Made by a program: the position numbers and the translations under genes. This document shows positions 1 through 12,012 of a DNA stretch of 64,000 nucleotides, one piece after another. Positions within the stretch are counted from its first letter, which is position 1; each line of letters begins with the position of its first letter. This DNA comes from Lutraria lutraria (lineage: Eukaryota; Mollusca; Bivalvia; Venerida; Mactridae), in contig OZ026835.1 of the NCBI GenBank assembly GCA_964023205.1, positions 38,785,083 through 38,849,082 of the forward strand, given 5' to 3'. The notes below the pieces were generated by a model. The model had not been told where the DNA came from. It made no database searches and saw only the letters and a program-made list of their open reading frames with translations.

Positions 1-245
1 GTTCTTTCCAGCGTTTGAGCTTATCATCATCTCCGGTAGTGATTTCCACTTGACAACTGTGGATGTAAATCCTCCTCCTTTATAGTGTGCCTATATCCAT
101 CATCGATACTGCGGTTTCTGCAGTGACCGCCAGACCTTTAATTAACTGTTCCTTGTCCTTCTCATTATGCTTCTTTACTTCTCTGTCCAGCACTGTGTAG
201 GCGTCCTTCAGTTGTTGCAGTCGCTCTGATTTTGCTTATACTAGC
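1..245 (-). pseudogene. RTE-like non-LTR retrotransposon fragment, linker between endonuclease and RT
   Basis: Read on the minus strand, about 80 codons look coding: a charged helical stretch (start AKSERLQQLKDAYTVLDREV), then AETAVSMMDIG, then one in-frame stop at 80-82, then VEITTGDDDKLKRWKE. The order 'AE-A-...-G-LY ... LKRWKEHF' is what I know from the region between endonuclease and reverse transcriptase of RTE-type LINEs. The fragment runs off the left edge towards its RT. The internal stop marks it as decayed. It lies antisense to the receptor gene that starts 80 bp further on. Assignment to RTE rather than another LINE clade is inference. Confidence 0.5.
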
Positions 246-322
246 TTCTTCTTTACATCTTTCAACTATTTTCTTTATTTGAGTCATACAAAATAATTTT
301 TATTTTCTATTCGTGGTTCTAG

Positions 323-3300
323 ATTTTAAGGTTGGTAAAGGATCGAACTGTCAAAATATTGTTGAGTTTCCCGACAGGAAGTCTACGAAAAAAGTGCCAG
401 TCTGGGCTAAGCAAACATCTGATATCATAGAAAAACCTTGCAGCAACGGTAAAAATTATATAAATACTGTCAAGTAATGGTACATGTTTATAGAGTGCCA
501 ACCAAAAGCTTTAATTAGTTATAATAGTAAAACAGAATATTAAAATTGAGTCACTAAATATATTATTATATGACATTATTATTTTGAAAACTACGGACAA
601 TCATCCGTACTAGCGATCATGGATTTTGTACTAGTACTTACTTTATTATCTGAAAATACTTGTCAGCGTTTCTAAGTGAATGGTTAGCTGTTGAGTGGGG
701 GAATGGCCGTTAGCCCATTATATTTACTATCACAGTGACCTCTAAACAGCAAATAAAACTAATTATGCTCAGTAAAGCTATTTTGTTAGACAGATTGTGT
801 CATTCATCAAGTCGGGTACTCCACAATATAATTTTATGCTATAGCTTTGTACTCAGGCTCAAGTTTTGTTATTACAGATATGGATAATATGTCTTACAGT
901 GCTGTTATGTACAGAAATCTATCAAAACTTATGAGTTTAGATTCTGATAACAAAAGGTTTGTTTATTTTGATATGTGTATAAAATCTGTTAAAGTTTCTG
1001 GTTATAGAAGAGTCAAGTGAATAGACTAAAATTATGTTGGTTGACCAAATGCTTGTTGTAAGCGTTTATAAAAGTCAATGAATGAAATAAAAAAAAATCT
1101 TAAAATGTTAATACAAACTTTGGCATAAGTATTGAACAAATACAATGTACATGGATAATTAGTCATGTTTAAATGATACATTGTCCGTCTGTTTCCTATC
1201 GTAAGTTTATATTTTTAATTTTAGAACAATCTGCCCTGCATCCTGCATACGTTTGACCCATTAAACCATAATTATCCATATTGTTGACGAAACCGTGCAT
1301 CATGTCCTTGAAATCGAATTGTTAAATAAAAAATATTTATTACATTATATTCCAGCGAAGCCGTTCAGATAAATGCACCGATCTTATCGTTTTCCTTGTA
1401 TCCGAACAAAAGCAGAAAATTGGAGAAACCTATCTCACTTACATTTGGATTGTACGACGTAAGTCAACAGTATTATTCATGCAAAGCTAAAGAAGTAAAT
1501 TCGTAGTTTATGCAGATTTAAAAATGCCGACTTTGTTGAATTATTTCGCGAAGGTATTGCTTAATGCTATTGCTTAATGTGTACTTCTCATGTTTGTAAA
1601 ATTTGTAAAGTAAAAACGTAGATTTAGATGGAAACCACTCCGCGTCTTATTCAAATTTGAACTGAATAATGAGCTTTTGTAGTGATTTTCTAGCTGAATA
1701 TTATATTGTTAAATAAATATTAAGCAGTTGCATGAAATGCGATATGCGCATTTTGTACACAGGGATTGTTAAAGGTACGTATAAATCTACGAAGCGGGAT
1801 AGTGCCTAGTTTGAAAATCGTTTGTTCAGGTTAAAAAAGTATGAACCTTAGAAAATATAATAACAAATTTATTCCAATAATGAGGCGTATGATTGTTTCA
1901 TTAAAAAATAGTCGCCGGACGCGGTGTCTCATTATTTTTCAATATGCGCAAAATAATCAAAGGGAAATAAATCTGCATAACTATTATCGAAGCACGAAAT
2001 ATACTGAGTGTGATGTTGTGTTTTTTTTTCAAATCGAAAAAACATGCGGTCCAATGAGCTGTCAAATTACTGCAAATCATTGTTTATGCATCATAAGTTA
2101 GTAAATATCTTATATTGTTTTGTTCTTGATATATGGATTGTTCGCAATTTTCGAAGCTTTTGAAGAGCTAAAAAATTGAGACACGGTTCATAGTAAGCAG
2201 TTGTAAATCCTTGGTGCGCTACATCATTTTAAATCACTTTAGAAAAATTAGGCAATTTAGCTGTAAGTCGAGATGATACTTACAGATAACAAGTACGGGG
2301 GGTCAATTGATGACGAACTGTACAACCATTGAGTTAGTAAATTCGTAAGTTTGCGCGGAAAGGTCGCGTCTTCGTGACTGAAATGTTTTGTTCTACGTTC
2401 TATATTTTTGTTTATCATTCAGAAAAGCCTCGGAGATCCAAACTGTTCACATTGGTCCGTGAGTATGAGGTAAGACTTACCGTTCAAGTATACCAAATTA
2501 CCTTTCATTCTTTTAATACATTTAAAATAAATAACATAATATAATTGTCGTAATACAACTGGTTACCATAACAACGATCCACCAAATCAATAATCACAAT
2601 ATTTTCCTCATACTGAATGCAAAATGATATTCAAATAAATAATGTTTTTAAGGCTTTTTTGTCTAGTAACTCTACTCAAACATCATTCTTCGTATATAAT
2701 ATGTGTAAAGTGTACTACTATGTTATTTAAATTCAAATTATATATTCGTTACTAGAACCTGGTCAACTGAGGGATGTTGGATGGAGTCTCACAATACAGA
2801 GGAGAACACAGTCACGTGTAAATGTAATCATCTTACAAACTTTGCCATTCTGATGAGTCCTTCATACAGAGCTGTAAGTTGAATTAAGTATGAACTATTT
2901 TTCAGTTTAGCTAAAATATTTTTCTTCGTATTCTATTTCTTAGTACTACTATATCGTTTATCCTTACACTTTGGTTAAACTCATTTAATGTATAGTAGAA
3001 AGGTGTTTGTTGTTTTAAAGAACACGTGGTGATCAGTTCACTTGTTTCAGATTGGTGCACACCATGAAGCATTAAGCATGATTACTATAATAGGATGTAT
3101 ACTTTCCATGATTTGTCTATGCTTCACTATCATCACGTATGCCGTATTCTGGCAGTAAGTATGGTTTATTGTTCATCTATTTATTTGGGTCTAAGTCCGT
3201 TTTCAACAAATTTTCAATAGTATACGGCGGTCATTTCACCTACAAAGTTTTCTAGATGGTATTCTAACCAGTATTAACCCAGCCTTCCACTAAAATTCGG

Positions 3301-6300
3301 CACCATCTCCACTTGTGGAAGAAAGTCGACATTGTAGTCAAATTTTCAGTTGTATATGTGGGCCAATTCACTTAAAAAGTTTTCGAGATGTAAATTCTAA
3401 CCAGTACTAACTTATCCTTCCACTAGGATTCGGCAACTTCTACACAGTCATGTGGATGAAAATCGACATTGTAATATTGTAATAAAATTTTCATTGAAGT
3501 GTATGACCTGCCGCGTCCGGCAATCTAAACCGGATCTCCGGGTTACATGTCCAGCGCACTGAACACTGGACCACGGCTGTTGCTGACTATGGTTTATTGT
3601 CTTGTATTCATTGCCTAGTGATTTATGCTATATTTGAATATGGGTAATGTTATATCGTCCTCTGTGTTATGTTACATTAATACATGGGTTATGTTATATT
3701 GTCCTATATGTTATGTAGTAACAACCAACTATGGATTATATCATATTGTCCGTGTATTAACACAATATTAACTTTCACTGAAGATTTGAATTTCTAGCCT
3801 TGTGGATTATACAATATTGGCATTATCTCTTCGCAATTCATATTTACTCTTACGTAAGGATTGACTCCAGTTCTTTTTGTATACTTCCTGACTTTGTAGT
3901 GAACTGTTGATGTCTTTTATACCCATATTTCAGCTACATAAGGTCAGTCAGATCTATCATACACATCAACTTAAATTGTTCACTTTTCATCGTCTACTTG
4001 TTGTTCATAGTAGGAGTCGATCAGACACAAAACAAAGTAAGTATAAGATTTCTTTTCAACGGATGAAACGCCTGAACAGTAATTGTTTCTTATATCCTTT
4101 ATTTCGCTAATATCCAAAACTCACCGTGTCTTCAAATGGTAGTACATGTATAAAATTTCTGTGAACTAGTATTGTGTGTTTCACTGATATAACAGGAAAT
4201 GATTAAACACATATAAAACGCACCTATCCCAAAATACGACATGATCACATTCTTTTTTAAAAGCGATGTGGTCTTACCGACAATTTGTTCAGCAATGTTT
4301 AGTTACAAACATTTTTACTGTGTTATAGGTTTTGTGTAAGGCTGTAGCGATATCTCTTCACTTAGTCCTGATGATCGTATTCTTTACGATGTTAGTGGAA
4401 GGTTTAAACCTGGCTTACATGGTGCTGAATCCAGTCAGTGGACGGAAACCTGGTATACCTTTACAGATTGGAGCATACAGTAAGTCAATAACCTTCATCA
4501 TTGCCTTTCTCTATTAGGATGACAGCGCTTTACGTCCGGAGATGTTGCATCAATGCGAACTTGTTACATTAAAACAAATAATTTCCAATAACATAAAGTC
4601 TGTTTCTGAAAACAATCTATATTTCAATATGATCTTCTTATGTCTGTATGTTAGATAATGCACCAACTTCTAATGGTGTGAATCTTGAGAAAAATAAGTG
4701 AGATACAATGCAAATGTGACACAATATGTAATAAACATTATTCTTGTTTTCAGTCTTGTCATTTATTGTTGTCGGTGTATCACTGGGAGTTCGCTTTGAT
4801 GGATATGGCGGTGAAAAATTGTAAGTAATTTTATATAATCAAATCTAACTATTGTCATGTGCCTTGATACTAGATAAAATCAAAGTACTGAAAGTACTGT
4901 CGGACTTGATTTTTACCATACGAGACAAAAGAGAGAAATGTGTACCCACATTGTTCGAGCCCATACAAATATTTTTAACATTTAAAATTACGGACCGATT
5001 TTTCATTCATATTGTAATGCAGGTCATATGCATATAGGTAAATGACATACGATAGGGCTTTACTATAGTCCCTATGCTAAAATTTTAAAATGAAAAAAGC
5101 CTGATATTGGAAAGTTTAATGATTAGCACATTAATTGAGGACAATTTAATTGCATTAAAAACTCTTTATTGTACAAAACTAATAAACAACACTTTAGTAA
5201 CAGTAAATACAAACATTGATTCTTCTGGTGTTAACACAACAGAACATCGTCGCATTGAACACATTCAGGGTCACTCAAATCAAAAAGGTCCTGACACAGT
5301 AGAGTAAGACCTATATGGCCTATAGTTAACCCGATGGTGCATGAAATTCAGACGTGATTATGTAATTCTAAATAATCTGGCGTAAAAGGAACTCTTAAAC
5401 AGTAAATTTTAAAAGCACGTATCCAGTAATTTACGTTCGTATTTAGCGACTCGAATTATTATTCTTAAGCCGCAGTTTTAACATTCAACCTTCGATAAAT
5501 CAAACTCCCCACATCGGTTACGCTTTGCTACTAGCCACTGCGGGGAGTGAGTCTATAAATAGCGATTCCGTCATCAAAATAACACTAGTTGGTGTGAATA
5601 TCACGGAATACGAATAAATAAGAATTCGCTTTTTAATATTAAGAAATGTTAGAAAACCACAAAACACACACATCGATGGTAGATTGTTGCAAATGCATGA
5701 ATACGTCCGTAGAGATTTTTCTGAACTATCGAACGAAAACCGAAAGTAGAACTACTTTTACGGCAAGATATTTTATTGGACAGTGAATACGCGGTTATAA
5801 TTCTACGCATTTGAAAATCACATGTATCTACCGACAAGCACTTATTTAGATACATGACTCTTTCCATGTAGTTACAATAGAATGATTTGAAATGTATTTA
5901 GATCTGACACACTTAATTGGGGAAAGATTCCAGACACTTCTATATAAACATACCATTTAGTTGCGTACTATTTCCTTTATGTGGCATTCTTTTAACCAAG
6001 CTGTTATTGAGTCCAGCGACAAATGTAAGTCAACGATTACAAAGGACTTTATTTTGATAAAAATCAAGTCCAAAAACTACTACAGCTGTGTAAAGGTAAT
6101 ACATGAATTTAAGTAATCCTATTTTTTGTTTCCTCTGGGACGTGTAAAGTTGGGCTTGTTGAACACGTTTTAAGACTAGAGGCCTTGCTCCAGACCTTTC
6201 CAAGACGGTACCACTCTGGTAGTTTTGTTCTCCCCTCCTTTCATTTGAATGTTACTAAGTGGTTGGTAGGTTTTGGGTCTGGTGTTTTTTTGGGTCTGGT

Positions 6301-8980
6301 ATTGTTTGGGGTCTGGTGGTGCGTGGGGAGGGGTTAGATGTTTGTACGTGGTTGATTCTCTAAGTCTATTCTTATCTAAATTACTCGTGTAAAGTAAGAT
6401 CCACCTCTCTTTCAGTATTTATTAGTGTTCGTAATCTCTGAAAGTTGATTAATTTTACTTTGCGTTTTATAAAGGTAGTACATGGAATATTAAGTATTAT
6501 TTCATTTACATGATTTGCAGGAAATAAAAGTACTTAATATTTCAGTTGTTGGCTTTCTGTTGATGATGGTCTTATTTGGGGATTTATTGGACCTGTTATA
6601 TTCGTGTTTGTGGTAAGTAGAACAATGCACAGAGACTTGTTTAGTCAAAATTCAACCCCACCCATGACGGTCGCTCATACCACTATCAATGTATATAGAA
6701 TAGTAAAGATAACCAGCTCGAAAACGAAAGTAGAACATATTTTCAGGCTACCTGGTACAAGTGATCATGTGACAAGTAACCATATAATGGTCATATCATT
6801 GTATAGATATGTATTATGTCCAGGTGTGTTCTACATTACTGTTGGGAGTCCTGGTTGCCATTTTCCCTGGTACTATTCAATTGTGAAAAATGTCCCAGAC
6901 CCACTGCTCAGAAGCCCTTAAAGCGCCGAAATAGAAATAAGGTTACAATTACATTGACACATATATGCTCTTAATAAGACAGTTTAAGCAGTATATTGAC
7001 TATGTCTTATTAGACTGACAAAGGTTCACTACACTCTGTTTTTACATAGTTACGAAAAGAACTAATCCCTTAAGATTTAAAGTTGATACGTAATCATAGA
7101 CAGGGTTACTTAGTTACACTAAATGTTAAGCATTGGAAGGAGGACAGACAACAGAGTTGAGACATTATGTATTTACTCGATAATTGTAGGTCAACGTTAT
7201 CATCCTTGTTGCTGTGCTCTGTCGGATGTTTGGAACAGCTTCTCTGTCAAAACGTTCCGGAAATGAAAAAGTCAGGTAACAGAACAATTACGTTCATAAT
7301 GTCGGGTAGTCATGGAATTTCAATTTGTTTATGGATCATATTACACCACGTGTGAGGTTCTGCTTTCCGTCGTTTGTTTTTCACTAATTGATTGCGTAGT
7401 CGGAAATCCCAGAGCAAGGCTCTGATAAACCGACTATTATTATACTAACGACATTTTAAGCGGGGTAAAGTTGAGCATAAAAAATAAGCAAACATGAACA
7501 ATTTACGTTTTTGATTCTAGTGATATTATTTTACCTTTCGTGGTGTTTATACCGGCATTAAGCTTACATCATTACATCCACATACAGGACCGCCGTGAGA
7601 AGTATTGCTGTGCTCATGCCCACATTGGGACTGTCTTGGATCATGGGAATATTTTCGGTTAATGAAGATGCGGTAGTGTTTCAATATTTGTTTGCAATTT
7701 GCAATAGTCTACAGGTATAGTATATGATATACATTGACACAACATTCTGAAGTATATGTCAACTTTATATACGAGTACGGTTTCCAACTTCTCTGTGACG
7801 CTTTTGCAGTGTCTCCATATCAACTTCCGAGCCAAGTACTTTGTCTAGAAAATCACAGGAAAAACTATTCGAAAAGAGAAGAGATTTCTTTGTGGCGGCT
7901 CTGAATTGACCATAGTTGTCTTATAGGCCTTTAAACAATAAATAAATAAATAAATACCCTTAGAAAACAATGTGCATATATTTTCCTTCATTTCAATTTT
8001 CCGTTAGGATCTTCAAAACCGGTGCCAAGAAAAAAACATGTTGTGTTGGGTAACCATTTAATGATTAACACAATTTTTTATTGGCGAAATGAGACTTCAT
8101 ATATTCACTGTTTCAGGGTTTGCTCATCTTCATCCTACATGTGGTGTTGAATACAAAGGTAAGCATGGATTATATTGTTGTTTATTTTCCGCAAATATCA
8201 TTTCTATCTACATGTCTATTTATATCTATATCCAGCCATTATTCAAGGCATTAAATGATATTTTCTCAAAATAAATAAACACATATGTCAGTAGAGGAAA
8301 ATATCTTTGTTTTGTAGCTGAATCTAGTTGACAAACTAACAAATCGTGATCCATTCTCTACATGATATCTTATTACTAAGCATTGAGTCTTTCAGATGCT
8401 ACCTCAATAACGTATGTCTTTCCACTCAATAATATTGTGATAACTTGCTAATAAGTGTTTGTTTTGTACAAAATCTAAATAATGCCGATTTTCATGGCTT
8501 ATTTCGCTGTAGTTTATACTTTTATGCGACTCGTAACAGCCTTGTCGCACATATTTTTATTCTACTTGTCCACTTCATTTGTGTAAATAAAGACACTCAT
8601 TCTATGTAATCTATTAATTAACAGATACAAGAAGCTGTGAAGAGCCGTTACATAAGATGGCAATCTACACAATTGGTTTCTACCAGCGGAAAATCGTCAA
8701 CAAGTCCAGTAAATATTTCAATTATAAACGATAAAGCACACATCAAAGAAAGTTTCCACAAATACGATAATTTGAAAGAAATTCTGATTGTGATATCTTA
8801 GCATGGGTTAATAGCTACATAAATGTTATCGAATTAAATGCATTCCAATCTTGCATCAGGCAATATAATCTTTAGTGTGAAATCTTGATTATTACGTTGT
8901 TTACATATTTCTTTTGATGTTAACGTTTTTGATACATTTTTCTGTTTTTCTTTCAGAAAATATCCGCGACGTCAATGTAA
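323..8980 (+). CDS. Adhesion G protein-coupled receptor, copy 1 (5' end outside window)
   Basis: Spliced gene read from AG/GT borders with agreeing phases and by comparison with the inverted paralogue at 14584-38327. Exons: 323-448, 878-956, 1356-1458, 2423-2469, 2756-2873, 3051-3154, 3934-4036, 4329-4479, 4754-4820, 6546-6612, 7190-7275, 7588-7714, 8117-8158, 8625-8708, 8957-8980. The visible 442 residues are the second half of a GAIN domain, a GPS with CNHLTNFAILM (cleavage between L and T), seven membrane helices and a short Ser/Thr-rich tail ending SATSM. Family marks: EGLNLAYMVLNP in TM3, CWLS before TM5, LGLSWIMG in TM6, ICNSLQGLLIFILH in TM7. The first visible exon has phase 1, so at least the signal peptide and N-terminal domains lie left of position 1. 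A plasma-membrane receptor whose ectodomain is probably self-cleaved. If the 8708 donor is not used, translation runs to a stop at 8799-8801. Confidence 0.9.
2756..2873 (+). other. GPS exon of receptor copy 1
   Basis: One exon encodes the GPCR proteolysis site: EGCWMES, then CKCNHLTNFAILM. The four cysteine/tryptophan positions and the His-Leu-Thr cleavage triad are intact, so autoproteolysis and a tethered agonist beginning TNFAILM are expected from knowledge of the family. The exon starts in phase 2 and ends in phase 0. Confidence 0.9.
3217..3595 (-). mobile_element. tRNA-derived SINE, family A, with a doubled body
   Basis: On the minus strand the head (3595 downwards) has a box-A-like TGGTCCAGTG and a weak box B, followed by a body that also appears in the + strand copy at 45462-45690 (shared GATTTTCATCCACAT). 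Here the body is present twice in tandem, period about 131 bp (CTACAAAGTTTTC at 3240 and CTTAAAAAGTTTTC at 3371). It sits in the TM1-TM2 intron of copy 1. Confidence 0.6.
3596..3790 (+). repeat. Degenerate intronic minisatellite, shared with copy 2
   Basis: Repeated phrases GTTATGTTATATTGTCC with changes, about 45 bp apart. The same phrases, reversed, fill 18330-18520 and 19040-19150 in the same intron of the inverted receptor, so the array predates the duplication. Confidence 0.55.
5264..5305 (+). repeat. Solo end resembling the hAT-like MITE terminus
   Basis: CAGGGTCACTCAAAT here is identical to the left terminus of the element at 23384, followed by a similar AAAAGGTCCTGACAC. No matching right end or target duplication was found nearby. 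Confidence 0.35.
6140..6345 (+). repeat. Interspersed repeat fragment in the TM4-TM5 intron
   Basis: GGGCTTGTTGAACA, CTCCAGACC and a GGTCTGGTG-rich stretch match, inverted, 16975-17125 in the same intron of copy 2, so it was inherited through the receptor duplication. A weaker related piece lies near 11260-11370. No termini are visible. Confidence 0.45.
7788..7955 (+). mobile_element. SINE family B, 5'-truncated copy
   Basis: Shares AGCCAAGTACTTTGTCTAGAA-type body, a TGACCATAGTTGTC 3' segment and an (AATA)n tail with the longer copies at 35297-35580 (-) and 57940-58277 (+). The tRNA-like head is missing. It lies in the TM6-TM7 intron of copy 1; copy 2 lacks it, so insertion followed the duplication. 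Confidence 0.6.
8709..8801 (+). other. Alternative C-terminal extension of receptor copy 1
   Basis: Reading through the exon 8625-8708 donor (GTAAAT) leaves the frame open for 30 codons, beginning VNISIINDKA, to a TAG at 8799-8801. In copy 2 the equivalent sequence also continues in frame for seven codons to TAA. The donor could be used in copy 1 to reach the 24-nt exon 8957-8980. Which form is made cannot be decided from sequence. Confidence 0.5.
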
Positions 8981-10179
8981 CGTGTTACACGGATATTAAA
9001 CATGCTACATAATTGAACTCGATATTTTGACTATGAATGGAATAATGATTGGCTAGTGTTGCATTAATTAACACATTAGAAAGATAGGTTCTTTTTCAAG
9101 AACCGGCTTTTATTGGATCATCAAACTAGGTCACAATACAAATGGGCAGAATGTGTTGATCATTCGCCACAGACACAGTTAGTGTTCGGCACGTGCGTTA
9201 AAATAAATAGTGTTCGCTCTCTAACAGGAACAGTTATATCGGACATTAACCAAATAAACATTTCCAACACTGCTCTCTCAATTAAACAACATTAATTTCC
9301 TCATTAATTATCATTTAAACATAAAATCAATGCTTGTTAGCAAAAAGAATTTATACTTTGAGAAGAATTTCACTTTTCAGGGGCGAATTCTGTGACCATC
9401 TGACATTCATGTCGTTTACATCAGTGAATGCAATAGCATACTCACGTATATATCAATATTGAAACGTATATAAGATGTTTATTGCAACGTTTATTGTTTG
9501 TTTATATCTGTTTACATGTGTATCTATGTCAACATCATTTGTTTATCCAATTCACGTTAAACTTTCTCGTTATGAACATCCATCGATATCATAAGTATTT
9601 TTTTCCATTTACCAAGGACTTATATACATACATGGATTTGCAGTTACAAGTAAGCAAATCCCACGAAGGCGGTAAGTCCTTGCATTTACCAATTACTTAT
9701 ATTTGTTGTTTTTATTTTCTTCCCTCTCTATGATCATTCTTTTAATGGACATTGTTATTGTTTTAATCATCATTATGTGTACCGTCGATTTGAAGTTGCA
9801 TGTGGACGAAGGATTAGTCTTATTTCGATATTTAGATGTATAATGTAAACCCGTTTACCGTTAATTCAAAATTATATGTTAGTGTGGAGTAAACCTTAAT
9901 AGCGTAAATGTTGGTGCTGATGATTTTGAATTTATACATCATTTGAATCACGTCTCTGGTTCATATGTTTGGATAGACACAACAAACAACAGTGTATGTG
10001 TACATGTCATTTAATATAAATGACGAGATCAATATAATATAGTAAACAAAACATTTCTATCCATACATAGGTGGGGTACAACCGCCACAATAAAACAGTA
10101 CAAATACAATAATATATTCAAAACTATTGTACAAAGGGTGGTGGATGGGGAAAGCGGAGGAATAACGACAGTATTTTTA

Positions 10180-10300
10180 TGCTTCTTTGTTTTTGTAAAC
10201 AATGGCGACGGTCAATGATCACGTGATCAAGGCACGCAGCGTCCCGCGGGAAAAATTTAGGTAACAGACTACTAAATGTTTAGGTCATAGTTCAATAAAA
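10180..10300 (-). repeat. Fragment related to the hAT-like MITE interior
   Basis: GATCACGTGATCA beside CGGTCAATG and AATGGCGACGGTC corresponds, inverted, to the GATCACGTGATC / GATGGCCGTCATTGTG segment inside the 23384-24149 element. Termini not recognised. Confidence 0.35.
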
Positions 10301-10682
10301 TATTTCTATGACCTATCTGAAGTGTAAAGGAACCCTTGAAAAATGACACCCAAATTTATTTATCTACGCTAAATATTATTTTAACCATTGGTTAGGACCC
10401 AGTTAATGTCATTTTTGTAACTATATATTTTTTCTTTTGATTTCTTACGTTTTGATATTTTAAATCTTTCATTTTGTTTTGCTTTTCATTATTTTTTATC
10501 ATTTTATTATATCATTTCAAAACATATCAAATAAATAAGTATACTTCCGACGACGACAAGTTAAGCAAAAAATAATGGAAATAAAACTTATAGTGCTTTA
10601 TAGACTCACAAAGCGCATGCATGCATGTCTATGTCATAGCACACATTATGGTGTATATAAATCAAGAGTACTGTATATCAAC

Positions 10683-10795
10683 TGAAAAGCAATAATGCAT
10701 TTGGCAGTTTTGAACCCGTGGCCTCTACTAATCAAACGAACTTCATACCATACCCTTTACCTCTGAGCCACGGCGCGTTACGATAGTTTTTTGCT
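10683..10795 (-). mobile_element. tRNA-derived SINE head
   Basis: On the minus strand a box A (TGGCTCAGAGGTAA) is followed at tRNA-like spacing by a box B (GGGTTCAAAAC). The ends do not pair as an acceptor stem, so I call it a SINE head rather than a tRNA gene. Confidence 0.5.
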
Positions 10796-11749
10796 TGTAA
10801 ATGTATTACGATATAAAGTCATTTCAACCGGTAAATAACCTAATCTACCCCGAAAAGATGTAATTGTTTACAAGGGTTCTCATTTAACTTCAAATCGACT
10901 ATACATATGATCATTGTTCTTCATGTTTTGTTTGTATAATGACTTTGGTATCGAGATATAAAATGACTTTGTCGGTGTCTTATCCGATAAATACACTGTA
11001 GCTTGATAATACTAATGCAATAATGACATTAGTGTGTTATCTAAAAAATCCGAAATATGAACATTTCTTGTTTCGTCATTTCATATAATTTATAAACATA
11101 CACACTAGACTAAGTCTTAGATCTATACAAAATCTGTTTAGATTCGTACATGTCTTACGCCATAAATTGTCGAGAAACTAACGTTCTGACAATCACAGTA
11201 AATACATAATACATTCTGATAAAAATAGGGTTTAAATTACACACAAAATCCCACCTTTGCCGCTTCTCCACCCAAACCCAAAATCCAGCAACACATACAG
11301 ACATTCTAAAATGAAGGACAAAAAAACTCAGTCTCGTGAATGTTACCGCCTTGAGACGGTCTGTGGCAAAGTAACACTATATTGCATGCAGAAATGAGAA
11401 AAAAATGCGTAGTGCTTTCTAAGCTTATGTATAACATTTGACCATACGAATCTTAATTGGTTCCATTTTTGCATATTGAATATTTCGTTTACAAACAGTG
11501 TAAGATTTAATCAAATCGCATTCCATCATGCCGCTTCAATCAAAACAAAAATCAGAAATAAAGCTATTCGATATTGCGGAATTGTTTGATAATCTAGTAA
11601 TTATTTTAGATAGCAAAAAGCTACAATATCCTCTCGTTTAATGTAATTGTCATTTGCAGTGTCTTAATAAGGTGCATTTGAACGATATTGTAAATTTTAT
11701 CCTGAGCTTTATATTTTGTTTCTAAATAAAACCAAAGAATGATATCTAT

Positions 11750-12012
11750 CTTTCTTATATATAAATATATACTAAATACTTTATACCTGTCATATACAAA
11801 AAAAAAAACAATAAATCAAAGAGAGAATTAAAGACGTTTGCTAACGCTTCCAGTTTTATGCACATAGATAAAGGCAAAATGAAAACTCCTTCATAGATTT
11901 TTATATAACTTTGCATGATCATAAAATACGATAACAGAACCATTTTAAGCAAAAAAGAAATTGTGTGTTGACGAACTCGTATACTATGTGAAAAAAACAC
12001 ACCTGAAAACTG
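11750..12012 (-). repeat. Dispersed repeat also present at 25.2-25.9 kb
   Basis: Contains ACTTTGCATGATCAT and ATGTGAAAAAAACAC / CTGTAGCAAATGTCT, which recur in both orientations at 25190-25290 and 25520-25890. The 87-codon open frame over it has no recognisable domain and is treated as chance. Confidence 0.4.

Larger units (their letters stand above)
3051..8158 (+). other. Seven-transmembrane exons of receptor copy 1
   Basis: Nine exons carry TM1 (3051-3154), TM2 (3934-4036), TM3 (4329-4479), TM4 (4754-4820), TM5 (6546-6612 continued in 7190-7275), TM6 and the start of TM7 (7588-7714), and the end of TM7 (8117-8158). Lengths equal those of the paralogue base for base. The third intracellular loop reads FGTASLSKRSGNEKVR. 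The 4821-6545 intron is the longest, with no exon-like sequence in it. Confidence 0.88.

Noticed and set aside
6604..6921. 105-codon plus frame after the TM5 exon
   Set aside because: It starts inside the TM5 exon and runs into the intron past a GTAAGT donor in another frame; copy 2 does not preserve it.
10683..10795. tRNA gene on the minus strand
   Set aside because: Boxes A and B are present but no acceptor-stem pairing; kept only as a SINE head.
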